From Chlamydiia bacterium (GTDB taxonomy: Bacteria > Chlamydiota > Chlamydiia > Chlamydiales > SM23-39): a stretch of 17,365 bases of DNA. Location of the stretch: contig JACQAR010000106.1 in assembly GCA_016194825.1 (NCBI GenBank), forward strand, positions 1 to 17,365. Direction: 5' to 3'. The translations under genes and the position numbers were made by a program. This document shows positions 1 through 7,600 of this stretch, piece after piece. The stretch's first letter is position 1. Every line of letters starts with the position of its first letter. Below the pieces are notes generated by a model. It was given only the letters and a program-made list of their open reading frames with translations, did not search any database and was not told where the DNA came from.

Positions 1-39
1 CCCGATTTTGAGCCAGGCGAAGCCGGCGTCAAAGCCTCA

Positions 40-64
40 CCCCAAAGACGATGCGTCTTTGGGG
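40..64. repeat. Perfect hairpin, 11-bp arms
   Basis: Arms CCCCAAAGACG (40-50) and CGTCTTTGGGG (54-64) flank a 3-base loop. No T-run follows on either strand, so a simple intrinsic terminator is not obvious. It looks like the internal stem of a repeat element. Confidence 0.7.
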
Positions 65-72
65 ACCCCTCA

Positions 73-94
73 GCTCAACTTGAATAAGTTGAGC
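73..94. repeat. Perfect hairpin, 9-bp arms
   Basis: Arms GCTCAACTT (73-81) and AAGTTGAGC (86-94) flank the loop GAAT. It lies 8 bases after the hairpin at 40-64. This tandem-hairpin layout resembles the interior of the palindromic element at 11984-12147. Confidence 0.7.
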
Positions 95-160
95 GATGCA
101 GACGGGCTCAAAAGCGGTGGTTGTCCGACGCCGGCAGAACCGGTTTTTGAATCACGATCA

Positions 161-181
161 GTATAAAGCCGCTTTACATTT
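161..181 (+). repeat. Dispersed palindrome, degenerate copy 1
   Basis: The right arm GCTTTACATTT (171-181) is intact and identical to that of the copy at 8875-8897. The left side reads GTATAAAGC, where copy 2 reads GTATAAATGTAAAGC. This is exactly what slippage between the two TAAA repeats would leave, a 6-base deletion. One frame through this copy reads YKAALHL, close to the CKAALHL read through the other copies. Confidence 0.6.
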
Positions 182-226
182 ACACAAAACTCTATTAGCT
201 GAAACGCTTTAGAGGAACCAGGTATT

Positions 227-760
227 TCAGCATACAGAACAGCACCATTTTTCATGCATGCGCAAAATTGAGCGCTCTTGGGTCGGAAGAGCGCCCAATC
301 GTTTGGGAAACCAGGCGAGCTTTTTTGATTCATGGCTGACCACGAACGGCTCTTGGCTTTTTACCTGCAGCAAAAACCGGACATCGTAGTGGAGATGCTC
401 CTTGATAGCCCCATATACGGGGATAGAGTGGATGTCGATGTCGAAAATGTCTTCCCTCACCGGCTCAATTGCCTCAATCCCCGACTCTTCGCGAGCTTCT
501 CGGAGCGCTGTGCGCAGAACATCGAGATCGCCATCGCAATGCCCTCCGAGCTGCAACCACGCATTGAGTTTGGCGTGGTGCGTGAGCAACACAGAAGCGC
601 TATCTGGGGAAATGAGCCAAGCTGATGCCGTGATGTGCCCGATCTCCAGGGTGCGCTCAAAGCAATCGGGATACTGTTGAATGAACGCCATCATCCGCTC
701 TTTGGTCACGACCTCTTCGGCAGTGGGATGATACGCAGCCAATCGAGCGAGCAAATCCAT
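227..760 (-). CDS. Nudix hydrolase
   Basis: Predicted Nudix-family pyrophosphohydrolase of 177 residues, acting on a nucleoside diphosphate linked to another moiety; the substrate cannot be read from sequence. The Nudix box spans about residues 73-95 and ends in REAREESGI, the helix that carries the metal-binding glutamates. The glutamate usual at position 7 of the box is replaced by leucine, in the context GGHCDGDLD; similar GGHxDGD boxes are common in one Nudix subfamily, so this need not inactivate it. I chose the ATG at 758-760. An in-frame ATG at 803-805 adds 15 residues including a KKKK run, but the family usually begins near the LLARL segment. No strong Shine-Dalgarno sequence precedes either start. 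It is divergent from the hypothetical gene at 854. Confidence 0.85.
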   Translation of the reverse strand: MDLLARLAAYHPTAEEVVTKERMMAFIQQYPDCFERTLEIGHITASAWLISPDSASVLLTHHAKLNAWLQLGGHCDGDLDVLRTALREAREESGIEAIEPVREDIFDIDIHSIPVYGAIKEHLHYDVRFLLQVKSQEPFVVSHESKKLAWFPKRLGALPTQERSILRMHEKWCCSVC

Positions 761-781
761 TTTTTTCTTTTTCAGGTGCCC

Positions 782-810
782 TTGTACTAAAACTAACCCC
801 AGCATAAAGT
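782..810 (+). promoter_or_regulatory. Weak candidate promoter for the 854 gene
   Basis: TTGTAC at 782-787 and TAAAGT at 805-810 are separated by 17 bases. The matches to the housekeeping consensus are weak (3/6 and 4/6). It is placed correctly for the gene that starts at 854, behind the Shine-Dalgarno AAGGAGA. Confidence 0.25.
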
Positions 811-853
811 CTCTTACTTCAAATTCAAACCAACTTCATACAAGGAGATTCCT

Positions 854-1309
854 ATGTCCGTTGCAGCAGCACGCAGCCCACTCACAAAAGACGATTTTCC
901 TGCCGCGCTTGTAGATGCGGTGGGTGAAGAAAACCTCGCAGCAATGCCAGAGCTCCAAGTAGAAACCGATACAGACAATTTCACCGACTGCTTTAACCTC
1001 GGCCCCATGATGCCTAATAGCGGCAGCCTCAAAGGAACCGATCAGCACGGACGAGTGTATATCTTGTTTTGCATCAACGATCCGAGTGTTAAGTTAATAC
1101 GTATCCTTTCTGTATTTCAAAAATTCAACAATCAGCCGGCAAAAGAGGAAGGAGTCTTTGAGCAGAGAAACTTTAAGACCGACGGCGACAAGAGAATCAG
1201 CGAGGGTACTCTCATGAATCCAGACAAATACGCCGCAATCAAAGAAATATTCCAAGGTACTCACGCAAGCCTAACGCTCGCACGAGACCTAAGGTCTGCT
1301 ACAGTCTAA
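854..1309 (+). CDS. Hypothetical protein
   Basis: I do not recognise this 151-residue protein. The start is well supported: AAGGAGA at 842-848 stands 5 bases before the ATG. It has no signal peptide and no membrane segment. The N-terminal part is acidic (residues about 10-45). A central beta-like stretch around HGRVYILFCINDPSVKLI is followed by a basic, polar region (QRNFKTDGDKR). It looks like a small soluble cytoplasmic protein, or possibly a secreted effector, but nothing in the sequence decides this. It is transcribed alone, divergent from the Nudix gene and convergent with groEL, and ends just before the shared terminator at 1324-1347. Confidence 0.7.
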   Translation: MSVAAARSPLTKDDFPAALVDAVGEENLAAMPELQVETDTDNFTDCFNLGPMMPNSGSLKGTDQHGRVYILFCINDPSVKLIRILSVFQKFNNQPAKEEGVFEQRNFKTDGDKRISEGTLMNPDKYAAIKEIFQGTHASLTLARDLRSATV

Positions 1310-1323
1310 GGCGTTGTAGACAA

Positions 1324-1347
1324 GCGGCTCTCTTTTGAGAGAGCCGC
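1324..1347. terminator. Bidirectional terminator hairpin
   Basis: Arms GCGGCTCTCT (1324-1333) and AGAGAGCCGC (1338-1347) pair perfectly over 10 bp with a 4-base loop. It lies between the convergent 854-1309 gene and groEL, so it can end transcripts from both sides. The downstream T-runs are short. Confidence 0.75.
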
Positions 1348-1371
1348 CATTTCGCAAGAGCTCCCGTACCC

Positions 1372-3042
1372 TTACATCATGCCGCCAAAGTCCATTCCGC
1401 CCATACCTCCCAAGCCACCCATGCCCATATTAGGCATTGGAGCAGCAGCAGTCTTTTTCTTGGGCTCGGGCTTGTCGGTAATCATGGCAGAAATCGTGAG
1501 CATCATACCTGCAACGGAAGCAGCGTGTACTAGGGCGCTTTTTGTGACCAGCACAGGGTCGATCACTCCATCTTTGACGAGATCAGAGAATTGATCGGTG
1601 AGCCCGTTATATCCCCAGGCGCCTTCTTTTTCCCCGATTTTCTCGGCCACACTCTCTCCAAGTTTGCCGCAGTTGCGGGCAATAGCCGCAGCGGGCGCAA
1701 AGCATGCTTTTTTCACAATCATGACGCCAACTGCCTCGTCTCCACTCAGATTGAGCGCATCGAGCGCTTTCGCAGCGCGGATGAGAGCAACACCCCCTCC
1801 TGGGACAATGCCTTGCGCAACAGCGGCACGCGTTGCATGCAAAGCGTCATCAATGCGATCTTTCTTCTCGTTCGCTTCCGTCTCAGTCACGGCACCTACA
1901 TTCACCACCGCAACACCGCCGGCCAATTTAGCGAGCCGCTCTTCTAACTTTTCTCGATCATAGTCCGAAAGATTGGGCAAAGAGAGTTGTGCCTTAATCT
2001 GCTGCTTTCTCATTTCCACTTCTTTCGGCTTACCTGCACCATCGACAATGGTCGTGGTCTCTTTCGATACGGTCACTTTTTTCGCAGCGCCCAGCACTTC
2101 AAGATCCACCTCTTCTAAATTGTACCCCAATTCATCTGAAATGAGGGTTGCGCCTGTAATTGCGGCCATATCTTGCAAAAGAGCTTTTCTCTGATCGCCA
2201 AATCCCGGCGCCTTCACGCCGCAAAGAGGCATCCCATTTTTGACTTTGTTCAATACCAAAGTCGCCATCACATCGCCTTCGATCTCTTCCGCAATGATGA
2301 GAAGAGGACGAGAGCCTTTTGCCATCACTTTTTCTAAAAGGGGCACGAGTTCTTTTGCATGGGAGAGCTTTTTATCGACGATCAAAATAGAACAATTGTC
2401 AAATTCGACAGCCATTTTCTCAGCATTCGTGACGAAATAGGGAGAGACAAACCCTTTAGAGAACTGCATCCCTTCTACGACATTGAGTGTTGTTTCAATG
2501 CCCCTGGCATCACCGAGAGTCACAATTCCATCTTTGCCCACTTTTTCCATGGCTTGGCCAATGATGGCGCCAATTTCTGGATCGTTATTAGCAGAAATCG
2601 TGGCGATCTGTTGGATTTCTGCGGGAGTTTTGATGGGCTTAGCCAACTGATTCAGCGCTTTTTCTAAAGCGTGAACCGCCTTATCCATCCCTCGTTTTAC
2701 ATCCATCGGATTCGCACCTGCAGCGACGTTTTTCACTCCTTCGGAAAACATCGCCTCTGCAAGGACAATCGCAGTCGTCGTTCCATCGCCAGCAGTATCC
2801 GAGGCTTTGCTCGACGCCTCTTTGACTAACTGTACCCCGATGTTCTCGTACGGATCTTTGAGGGCAATCACTTTGGCAACGCTAACGCCATCTCGCGTGG
2901 AAGAAGGAGAGCCAAAATCTTTGCCAATGACGACATTACGTCCCTTAGGCCCCAGAGTGACGATGACAGCCTTTGCTAAGGTCTTTACACCTTTGAGGAC
3001 GGACTTGAGCGCCTCTTCATGAAATTGGATCATTTTTGCCAT
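1372..3042 (-). CDS. groEL: Chaperonin GroEL, 60 kDa
   Basis: Group I chaperonin of 556 residues that folds proteins in an ATP-driven double ring with GroES, in the cytoplasm. It has the ATP-site motifs TLGPKGR (29-35) and AGDGTTT near residue 87, the DDALHATRAAV segment, and a Gly/Met-rich tail ending in GGMM. Several normally constant positions differ: the lysine matching E. coli GroEL Lys51 is Arg50 (STRDGV), the usual AxEIEL becomes AKVIAL, and the family signature AAVEEG reads AAVAQG. The GroES-contact tyrosine of the GYLSPYF segment is phenylalanine (GFVSPYF). It may therefore be a diverged paralogue, as chlamydiae carry several GroELs, although it keeps a groES partner. An AAAGAGG ribosome site precedes the ATG, 11 bases after groES. 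Confidence 0.97.
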   Translation of the reverse strand: MAKMIQFHEEALKSVLKGVKTLAKAVIVTLGPKGRNVVIGKDFGSPSSTRDGVSVAKVIALKDPYENIGVQLVKEASSKASDTAGDGTTTAIVLAEAMFSEGVKNVAAGANPMDVKRGMDKAVHALEKALNQLAKPIKTPAEIQQIATISANNDPEIGAIIGQAMEKVGKDGIVTLGDARGIETTLNVVEGMQFSKGFVSPYFVTNAEKMAVEFDNCSILIVDKKLSHAKELVPLLEKVMAKGSRPLLIIAEEIEGDVMATLVLNKVKNGMPLCGVKAPGFGDQRKALLQDMAAITGATLISDELGYNLEEVDLEVLGAAKKVTVSKETTTIVDGAGKPKEVEMRKQQIKAQLSLPNLSDYDREKLEERLAKLAGGVAVVNVGAVTETEANEKKDRIDDALHATRAAVAQGIVPGGGVALIRAAKALDALNLSGDEAVGVMIVKKACFAPAAAIARNCGKLGESVAEKIGEKEGAWGYNGLTDQFSDLVKDGVIDPVLVTKSALVHAASVAGMMLTISAMITDKPEPKKKTAAAPMPNMGMGGLGGMGGMDFGGMM

Positions 3043-3053
3043 AGTGCGCCTCT

Positions 3054-3347
3054 TTAGTTCACAATTGCCAAGACATCTTCTTCAGACAAAATCAGATACT
3101 CTTGATCTGCTGTTTTGAATTCGGTACCCGCATAGGAAGAAAACAAGATTTGATCGCCGACTTTGAGCTCAACCGGATGCTGCTTGCCCTTGTCATCCAT
3201 CCGACCTGGACCGACCGCGATCACTTTCCCTTCTCGGGGCTTTTCTTTAGCTGTTTCAGGGAGAAGAATGCCCCCTTTGGTTGTTTTCGCTTCTTGTCTT
3301 TGCACAACGATCTTGTTGCCAAGAGGCTGAATCTTTTTTTCTCGCAT
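3054..3347 (-). CDS. groES: Co-chaperonin GroES, 10 kDa
   Basis: Heptameric lid of the GroEL chamber, 97 residues, full length. It begins with the typical IQPLGNKIVVQRQEAKTTKGGI segment split around the mobile loop (about residues 17-33) and carries VGPGR and the KVGDQILFSSYAGTEF region of the beta-barrel. It is the first gene of the groES-groEL operon; groEL follows after 11 bases. A TAGGAGT Shine-Dalgarno lies 8 bases upstream of the ATG. Upstream are a near-consensus housekeeping promoter and a CIRCE-like box, indicating HrcA control of the operon. Confidence 0.97.
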   Translation of the reverse strand: MREKKIQPLGNKIVVQRQEAKTTKGGILLPETAKEKPREGKVIAVGPGRMDDKGKQHPVELKVGDQILFSSYAGTEFKTADQEYLILSEEDVLAIVN

Positions 3348-3374
3348 ACAAATACTCCTATGAATTTGGCTCGG

Positions 3375-3403
3375 ACTATAGCAATTCCAAAGGATTTTGT
3401 CAA
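3375..3403 (-). promoter_or_regulatory. groESL promoter
   Basis: On the minus strand, TTGACA (3398-3403) and TATAGT (3375-3380) are separated by exactly 17 bases. This is close to the sigma-70/sigma-66 consensus, with a perfect -35. The expected start site lies about 20 bases upstream of the groES ATG. Confidence 0.85.
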
Positions 3404-3408
3404 CGGTT

Positions 3409-3435
3409 TTAGCAAGCTCCTCTAACCATTGCTAA
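3409..3435. promoter_or_regulatory. CIRCE-like HrcA operator
   Basis: On the minus strand, TTAGCAATG and GCTTGCTAA are separated by 9 bases, 27 bases in all, which is exactly the geometry of CIRCE (TTAGCACTC-N9-GAGTGCTAA). The outer seven bases of each arm pair; the inner two do not. It lies 5 bases upstream of the -35 box, where HrcA could block polymerase. Its outer end covers the stop codon (3432-3434) of the preceding gene. Confidence 0.7.
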
Positions 3436-4643
3436 TCTGGATAGTCAAGGAGGTATTTTTTCCTTTTCAGGAGAAACTGCGCCCTCTCTTCTTTCTGAAA
3501 TTCGATGAGTTTCCAAGCAGGAAAGCGCTCTTTCGTCAAAATTTCATAGATGGCGTCTGTCCCATTGGCCTTGCAAAAAAGATCTTTTGCCGCCTCAGAA
3601 ATGCGACTCATGAATTCCTTGGGATACAGACTTTTTAACATCCCCAAAAGCAGATACTGTGCGGCTAAGGGGCGATAGATTTTTCGGTCAGTGATCTGGA
3701 TCAATACGCCCTGGCAATCGACCCCTTTATAGAGCCCCCAGAAGGGGCGAAAATGATAGGGGTGAAAGAATACCCCCGGCAACTTTTGCGCATTGAGCTT
3801 TTCTGCAAATTCTACCGATCGGATCCACGGTGCGCCCACCACTTTGAACGGCAATGTAAAGCCAATCCCAATATTGACCAGATGCAGCTCACCAAAAAGC
3901 CCGGTCGTAGGGCAAAATAAGGGGGTGTCAGGCTCAGGCACATTGGGACTAGGAGGGATCCAATGCAGCCCTGTATCGCGGTAGCTCATCGAGCGCTTCC
4001 ATCCTTTCATGGGAATCACGGTGAGCTTACAATGGATCTGATATTCCTCATTAAAAAACCGGGCCAATTCACCGATCGTCATCCCATGACAATAGGGGAC
4101 ATTGATATAGCCGATGAAAGAGCGCCACTTTTCATCGAGCATCGGACCATCGACGATGAGCCCATTGATCGGATTGGGGCGATCCAAGACAATGATTTCG
4201 ATATTGTGCTTAGCTGCCTCTTCCATCATATAGAAAAGAGTCGTCGGATACGTATAGGCGCGCACTCCTGTGCACTGAATGTCGTACACAATGGCATCGA
4301 TCCCCTGCAACATCTCGCTGTTAGGCCGTTTGCTCTGTCCATGTAGACTATAAATCGGAATGCCCCCTACATGTCCATGCTGCACTGACTCATTGGCATA
4401 GTGCTGTCCTTGCAAGCCATGTTCGGGAGAGAAAAGAGCCGCAATCTCCAGTCCTTTTTCTCGAAACAAAGAGAGAGTCGAATGAAGCTTTCGATCGACA
4501 CTGGTGTGGTTGATGAGGAGGGCTATTTTTTTTTCTTCCCAGCCTACATATTTCTGCTCTTCAAAAAATCGATCAACACCTAAAAAAACCGACCCAAAAG
4601 CCAGGGAGCAAAGGGCGAGAAAAAAACAGAGCCACGTCGTCAT
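3432..4643 (-). CDS. Exported DUF1343 / NamZ-like exo-N-acetylmuramidase (GH171)
   Basis: Member of the DUF1343 (YbbC/NamZ) family, 403 residues. Characterised members release N-acetylmuramic acid from the non-reducing ends of peptidoglycan fragments. Family hallmarks include FSPEHGLQG (71-79), VYDIQCTGVRAYTYPTT (about 119-135), LDRPNPING (153-161), the CHGMTIGELA segment (185-194) and IPPSPNVP (229-236). Residues 1-20 are a hydrophobic stretch that looks like a signal peptide, placing the mature protein outside the inner membrane. Length is normal for the family. The ATG has no clear Shine-Dalgarno sequence. It lies divergent from putA, and its stop codon sits inside the groESL operator, so read-through into groES is possible. 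Role in muropeptide salvage or remodelling is inferred. Confidence 0.88.
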   Translation of the reverse strand: MTTWLCFFLALCSLAFGSVFLGVDRFFEEQKYVGWEEKKIALLINHTSVDRKLHSTLSLFREKGLEIAALFSPEHGLQGQHYANESVQHGHVGGIPIYSLHGQSKRPNSEMLQGIDAIVYDIQCTGVRAYTYPTTLFYMMEEAAKHNIEIIVLDRPNPINGLIVDGPMLDEKWRSFIGYINVPYCHGMTIGELARFFNEEYQIHCKLTVIPMKGWKRSMSYRDTGLHWIPPSPNVPEPDTPLFCPTTGLFGELHLVNIGIGFTLPFKVVGAPWIRSVEFAEKLNAQKLPGVFFHPYHFRPFWGLYKGVDCQGVLIQITDRKIYRPLAAQYLLLGMLKSLYPKEFMSRISEAAKDLFCKANGTDAIYEILTKERFPAWKLIEFQKEERAQFLLKRKKYLLDYPD

Positions 4644-4674
4644 TAATTTGATGATACATTTAGAAAAAGCTTTC

Positions 4675-4683
4675 TGCTATATC
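4675..4683 (+). promoter_or_regulatory. Extended -10 element, possible leaderless putA promoter
   Basis: TG (4675-4676), one base, then TATATC (4678-4683) form an extended -10. A start site about 7 bases further on would fall at the A of the putA ATG (4691). No Shine-Dalgarno sequence and no good -35 are visible. Confidence 0.35.
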
Positions 4684-4690
4684 TATTTAT

Positions 4691-7600
4691 ATGCATTCTT
4701 CCCATTTCGACGAAGCCATTGAGATTCTCGACCGCGTCAAAGGCAACCCGCAAACGTTAGTCGAACGGAAAAGGCTTTCCATCGATCTGGCCGCTCTCAT
4801 GCTCAGCGAAGCCAATCGGACGATGCTCGCTCACGAACGCTCTGTCCAAGAACAGCTTTCTCGTTTGATGCGAGATCCCATAGGAAAAGCCTTCACTACC
4901 GCGATGACCGACCAGTGTTTCCGGAGCCACACACATTATAGAGTCGCCGATCAGATGACCTTTCTATTGCAGCAGTTCGGCACTCCCCGTTATCTCGACT
5001 GGATCAAAAGAGCAGAACTACTCGCATTTAAAAGCTTGGGCCCCCGTTTTTCTCAATTCTTAGTTCCACTCGCAGCGACTATGCTCCGCAAAGAGACTGC
5101 TCGCGTCATTTTGCCCGGCGAGCCAGCGCTTTTACACAAACATCTACAGGGAAGACAAGCGGAAGGGGTGCGGCAGAACCTGAATCATTTAGGAGAAGCC
5201 ATCCTCAGTGAAGCAGAGGCCAAGACTCGCCTTCAAATTTACCTCGACGACCTACAAAATCCCGATATTACTTACGTCTCTGTCAAAATTTCCACTCTCT
5301 ACAGCCAAATCAATCTCGTTGCCTATAGCTCCACCATTGAGGCCATTGCCGAAAAGCTCCGCATTCTGTACCGAGCGGCGATGGAACACAGCAAGCCCAA
5401 ATTCATCAATCTCGACATGGAAGAATACCGCGATCTCGATCTCACCGTTGCGGCCTTCTTAAAAGTGCTCGACGAACCCCAATTCCAACAATATTCCGCA
5501 GGAATCGTTCTCCAAGCCTATCTGCCTGATTCCCACAACATCCAGAAAAAACTGACTGAGTGGGCCAAAGAGCGCATCAAAACAGGCGGTGCGCCCATCA
5601 AAATCCGCATTGTCAAAGGGGCCAATCTGGCAATGGAGCAATTCGAAGCTTCCCTCAAAGGGTGGCCGCAAGCTCCCTACAGCACAAAACTCGAAGTCGA
5701 TGCCAATTACAAGCGAATGGTGACGTATGGATGCATTCCGGAGAATGCCCGCGCCGTGCGACTCGGAGTGGCCAGCCATAACCTCTTTGATATCGCCTAT
5801 GCCATGCTGCTTCGCTTGGAAAATGCAGTGGAGCCTTACGTCGGCTTTGAAATGCTCGAAGGCATGGCCGATCACATCCGGCGAGTGGTGCAAAAATTAA
5901 CGGGCGATATCCTCCTCTACTGCCCTGTTGCTACCCGTGAAGAATTCCAGCACGCCATCGCCTACTTGATCCGCAGACTCGACGAAAACACCGGCTTGGA
6001 AAACTTTTTGCGACACGTCTTCAACCTCAAACCAGGCAGCGAGGCGTGGGAAAGTCAGACCTCTCTTTTCTTACAGAGCTGCGACGAGATGAGTAACGCC
6101 TCCTTAAAACCGCGCCGCACCCAAAATCGGCTCATCCAACCTCCTCTTCCCGATCCCAATTCTCCCTTCGAAAATGAATCGGATACCGATTTTTCTCTCC
6201 CGGCAAACCGGAAATGGGCCGAAGAGATCTCTCATCACTGGAAGCACCACAACCCCTCTCCCATCCCCCTGGTCATTGGAGGCAGAGAAATCCAAACGAA
6301 CCAAGAAGGCATAGGATACAGCCCCTCTCAGCCCAATCACCCACTATACAAATATGCGAAAGCTGATAAAGAACACATCACTCTCGCTCTAGTAGCTGCT
6401 GAAAAGAGCTTCCCCTCCTGGTCTTCTACCAGCATAGAACACCGGAGCCAACTCCTCGCTCGCATCGCGCACCTGCTGCGAGAAAAACGAGGAGAGCTGA
6501 TCGGCACCATGATGCTCGATGGTGGAAAAACCCTCTCCGAGGCCGATGCAGAAGTCTCCGAAGCAATCGATTTTGCAGAATACTACCGACGACAAATGGG
6601 GAAAATGAACAGCTTTTCCAGCGTGCAATGCGAACCCAAAGGAACTACCCTCGTCGTCCCACCCTGGAATTTCCCTTGCGCGATCCCCGCAGGCGGCATC
6701 CTCGCAGGGCTGATTACCGGAAACGTCGTCCTCTTTAAACCTGCCTCTGATACTGTCTTAGTCGGCTGGCATCTCGCCCAGATCTTTTGGGAAGCAGGCA
6801 TCCCCAAAGATGTGCTCCAATTCATCCCCTGCTCGGGCGAAGCCATGGGAGATCAGGTGATCCGCGACTCTCGCATCCAAACAGTGATCCTCACTGGAGG
6901 AACAGCCACTGCTCGCAAGTTTCTGCAGATGCGCCCCGATATTGACCTTGCCGCTGAAACAGGAGGGAAAAATGCCCTCATCATCACAGCTCTTGCCGAT
7001 CGCGATCTGGCCATCAAAGACCTCCTCCAATCGGCCTTTGGCCATTCGGGGCAAAAATGTTCTGCCGCCTCTTTGGCCATTTTAGAAGCCGAAGTGTATG
7101 ACGATCCCCACTTTCGGAAACACCTGCGCAATGCCGCCGCTAGCCTCAAAGTGGGCACTCCTTGGGAACTCGATACAAAAATCAATCCGCTCATCCATGA
7201 AGCGCGCAACGAACTATTGCGCGGGCTGACCACCCTCGATGAAGGGGAAGAGTGGCTCTTAGAACCCAAACAACATCCGCATCATCCCAATCTCTGGCCT
7301 CCCGGCATCAAACTCGGGGTGCGCCCCAATAGCTTCACCCACATGACAGAACTATTTGGGCCCGTTTTAGGACTGATGCGCGCCAATAATTTAGCGCATG
7401 CCGTCGAACTCGCCAACGCCGTTCCCTATGGCCTCACCTCAGGCATCCATAGCCTCGATGAGCGAGAGCAATCGTATTGGATCGAGCACATCGAAGCAGG
7501 CAACCTCTACATCAACCGCCACATCACAGGAGCCATCGTCCGCAGACAACCCTTTGGCGGGACCAAAGCGAGCAGTTTCGGCAACGGTTCCAAGGCAGGC

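Larger units (their letters stand above)
1..226. other. Intergenic region with hairpins and inverted repeats
   Basis: I see no convincing gene here. Two perfect hairpins stand side by side: arms of 11 bases at 40-50 and 54-64 (CCCCAAAGACG, loop ATG), and arms of 9 bases at 73-81 and 86-94 (GCTCAACTT, loop GAAT). Around them are longer-range inverted repeats: TTTTGAGCC at 6-14 with GGCTCAAAA at 105-113, and GCCGGCGTC at 22-30 with GACGCCGGC at 127-135. These two pairs cross, so they cannot all form one simple stem. The layout suggests a repeat element that may continue beyond the left edge. A 38-codon frame from ATG 96 to TAG 210-212 crosses the palindrome copy at 161-181 but has no Shine-Dalgarno sequence, and I do not call it a gene. 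Confidence 0.6.

Noticed and set aside
96..212. Small plus-strand frame of 38 codons containing YKAALHL
   Set aside because: No Shine-Dalgarno sequence and no independent sign of translation; the peptide similarity is explained by the repeat itself.
70..333. 87-codon minus-strand open frame across the left-edge hairpins
   Set aside because: It overlaps the Nudix gene end, runs through the inverted repeats, has no ribosome site, and its composition fits no protein; an artefact of repeat sequence.
1591..1963. Two plus-strand frames of about 120 codons opposite groEL
   Set aside because: Both are antisense shadows of the strongly conserved groEL coding sequence.
3854..3863. AATGTAAAGC inside the NamZ-like gene, resembling one palindrome arm
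   Set aside because: The second arm is missing and the codons encode the conserved family segment GFTLPFKV; chance match.
6853..7269. Minus-strand frame of 138 codons inside putA
   Set aside because: Antisense to the catalytic aldehyde dehydrogenase domain; Arg/Ser-rich composition typical of shadow frames.
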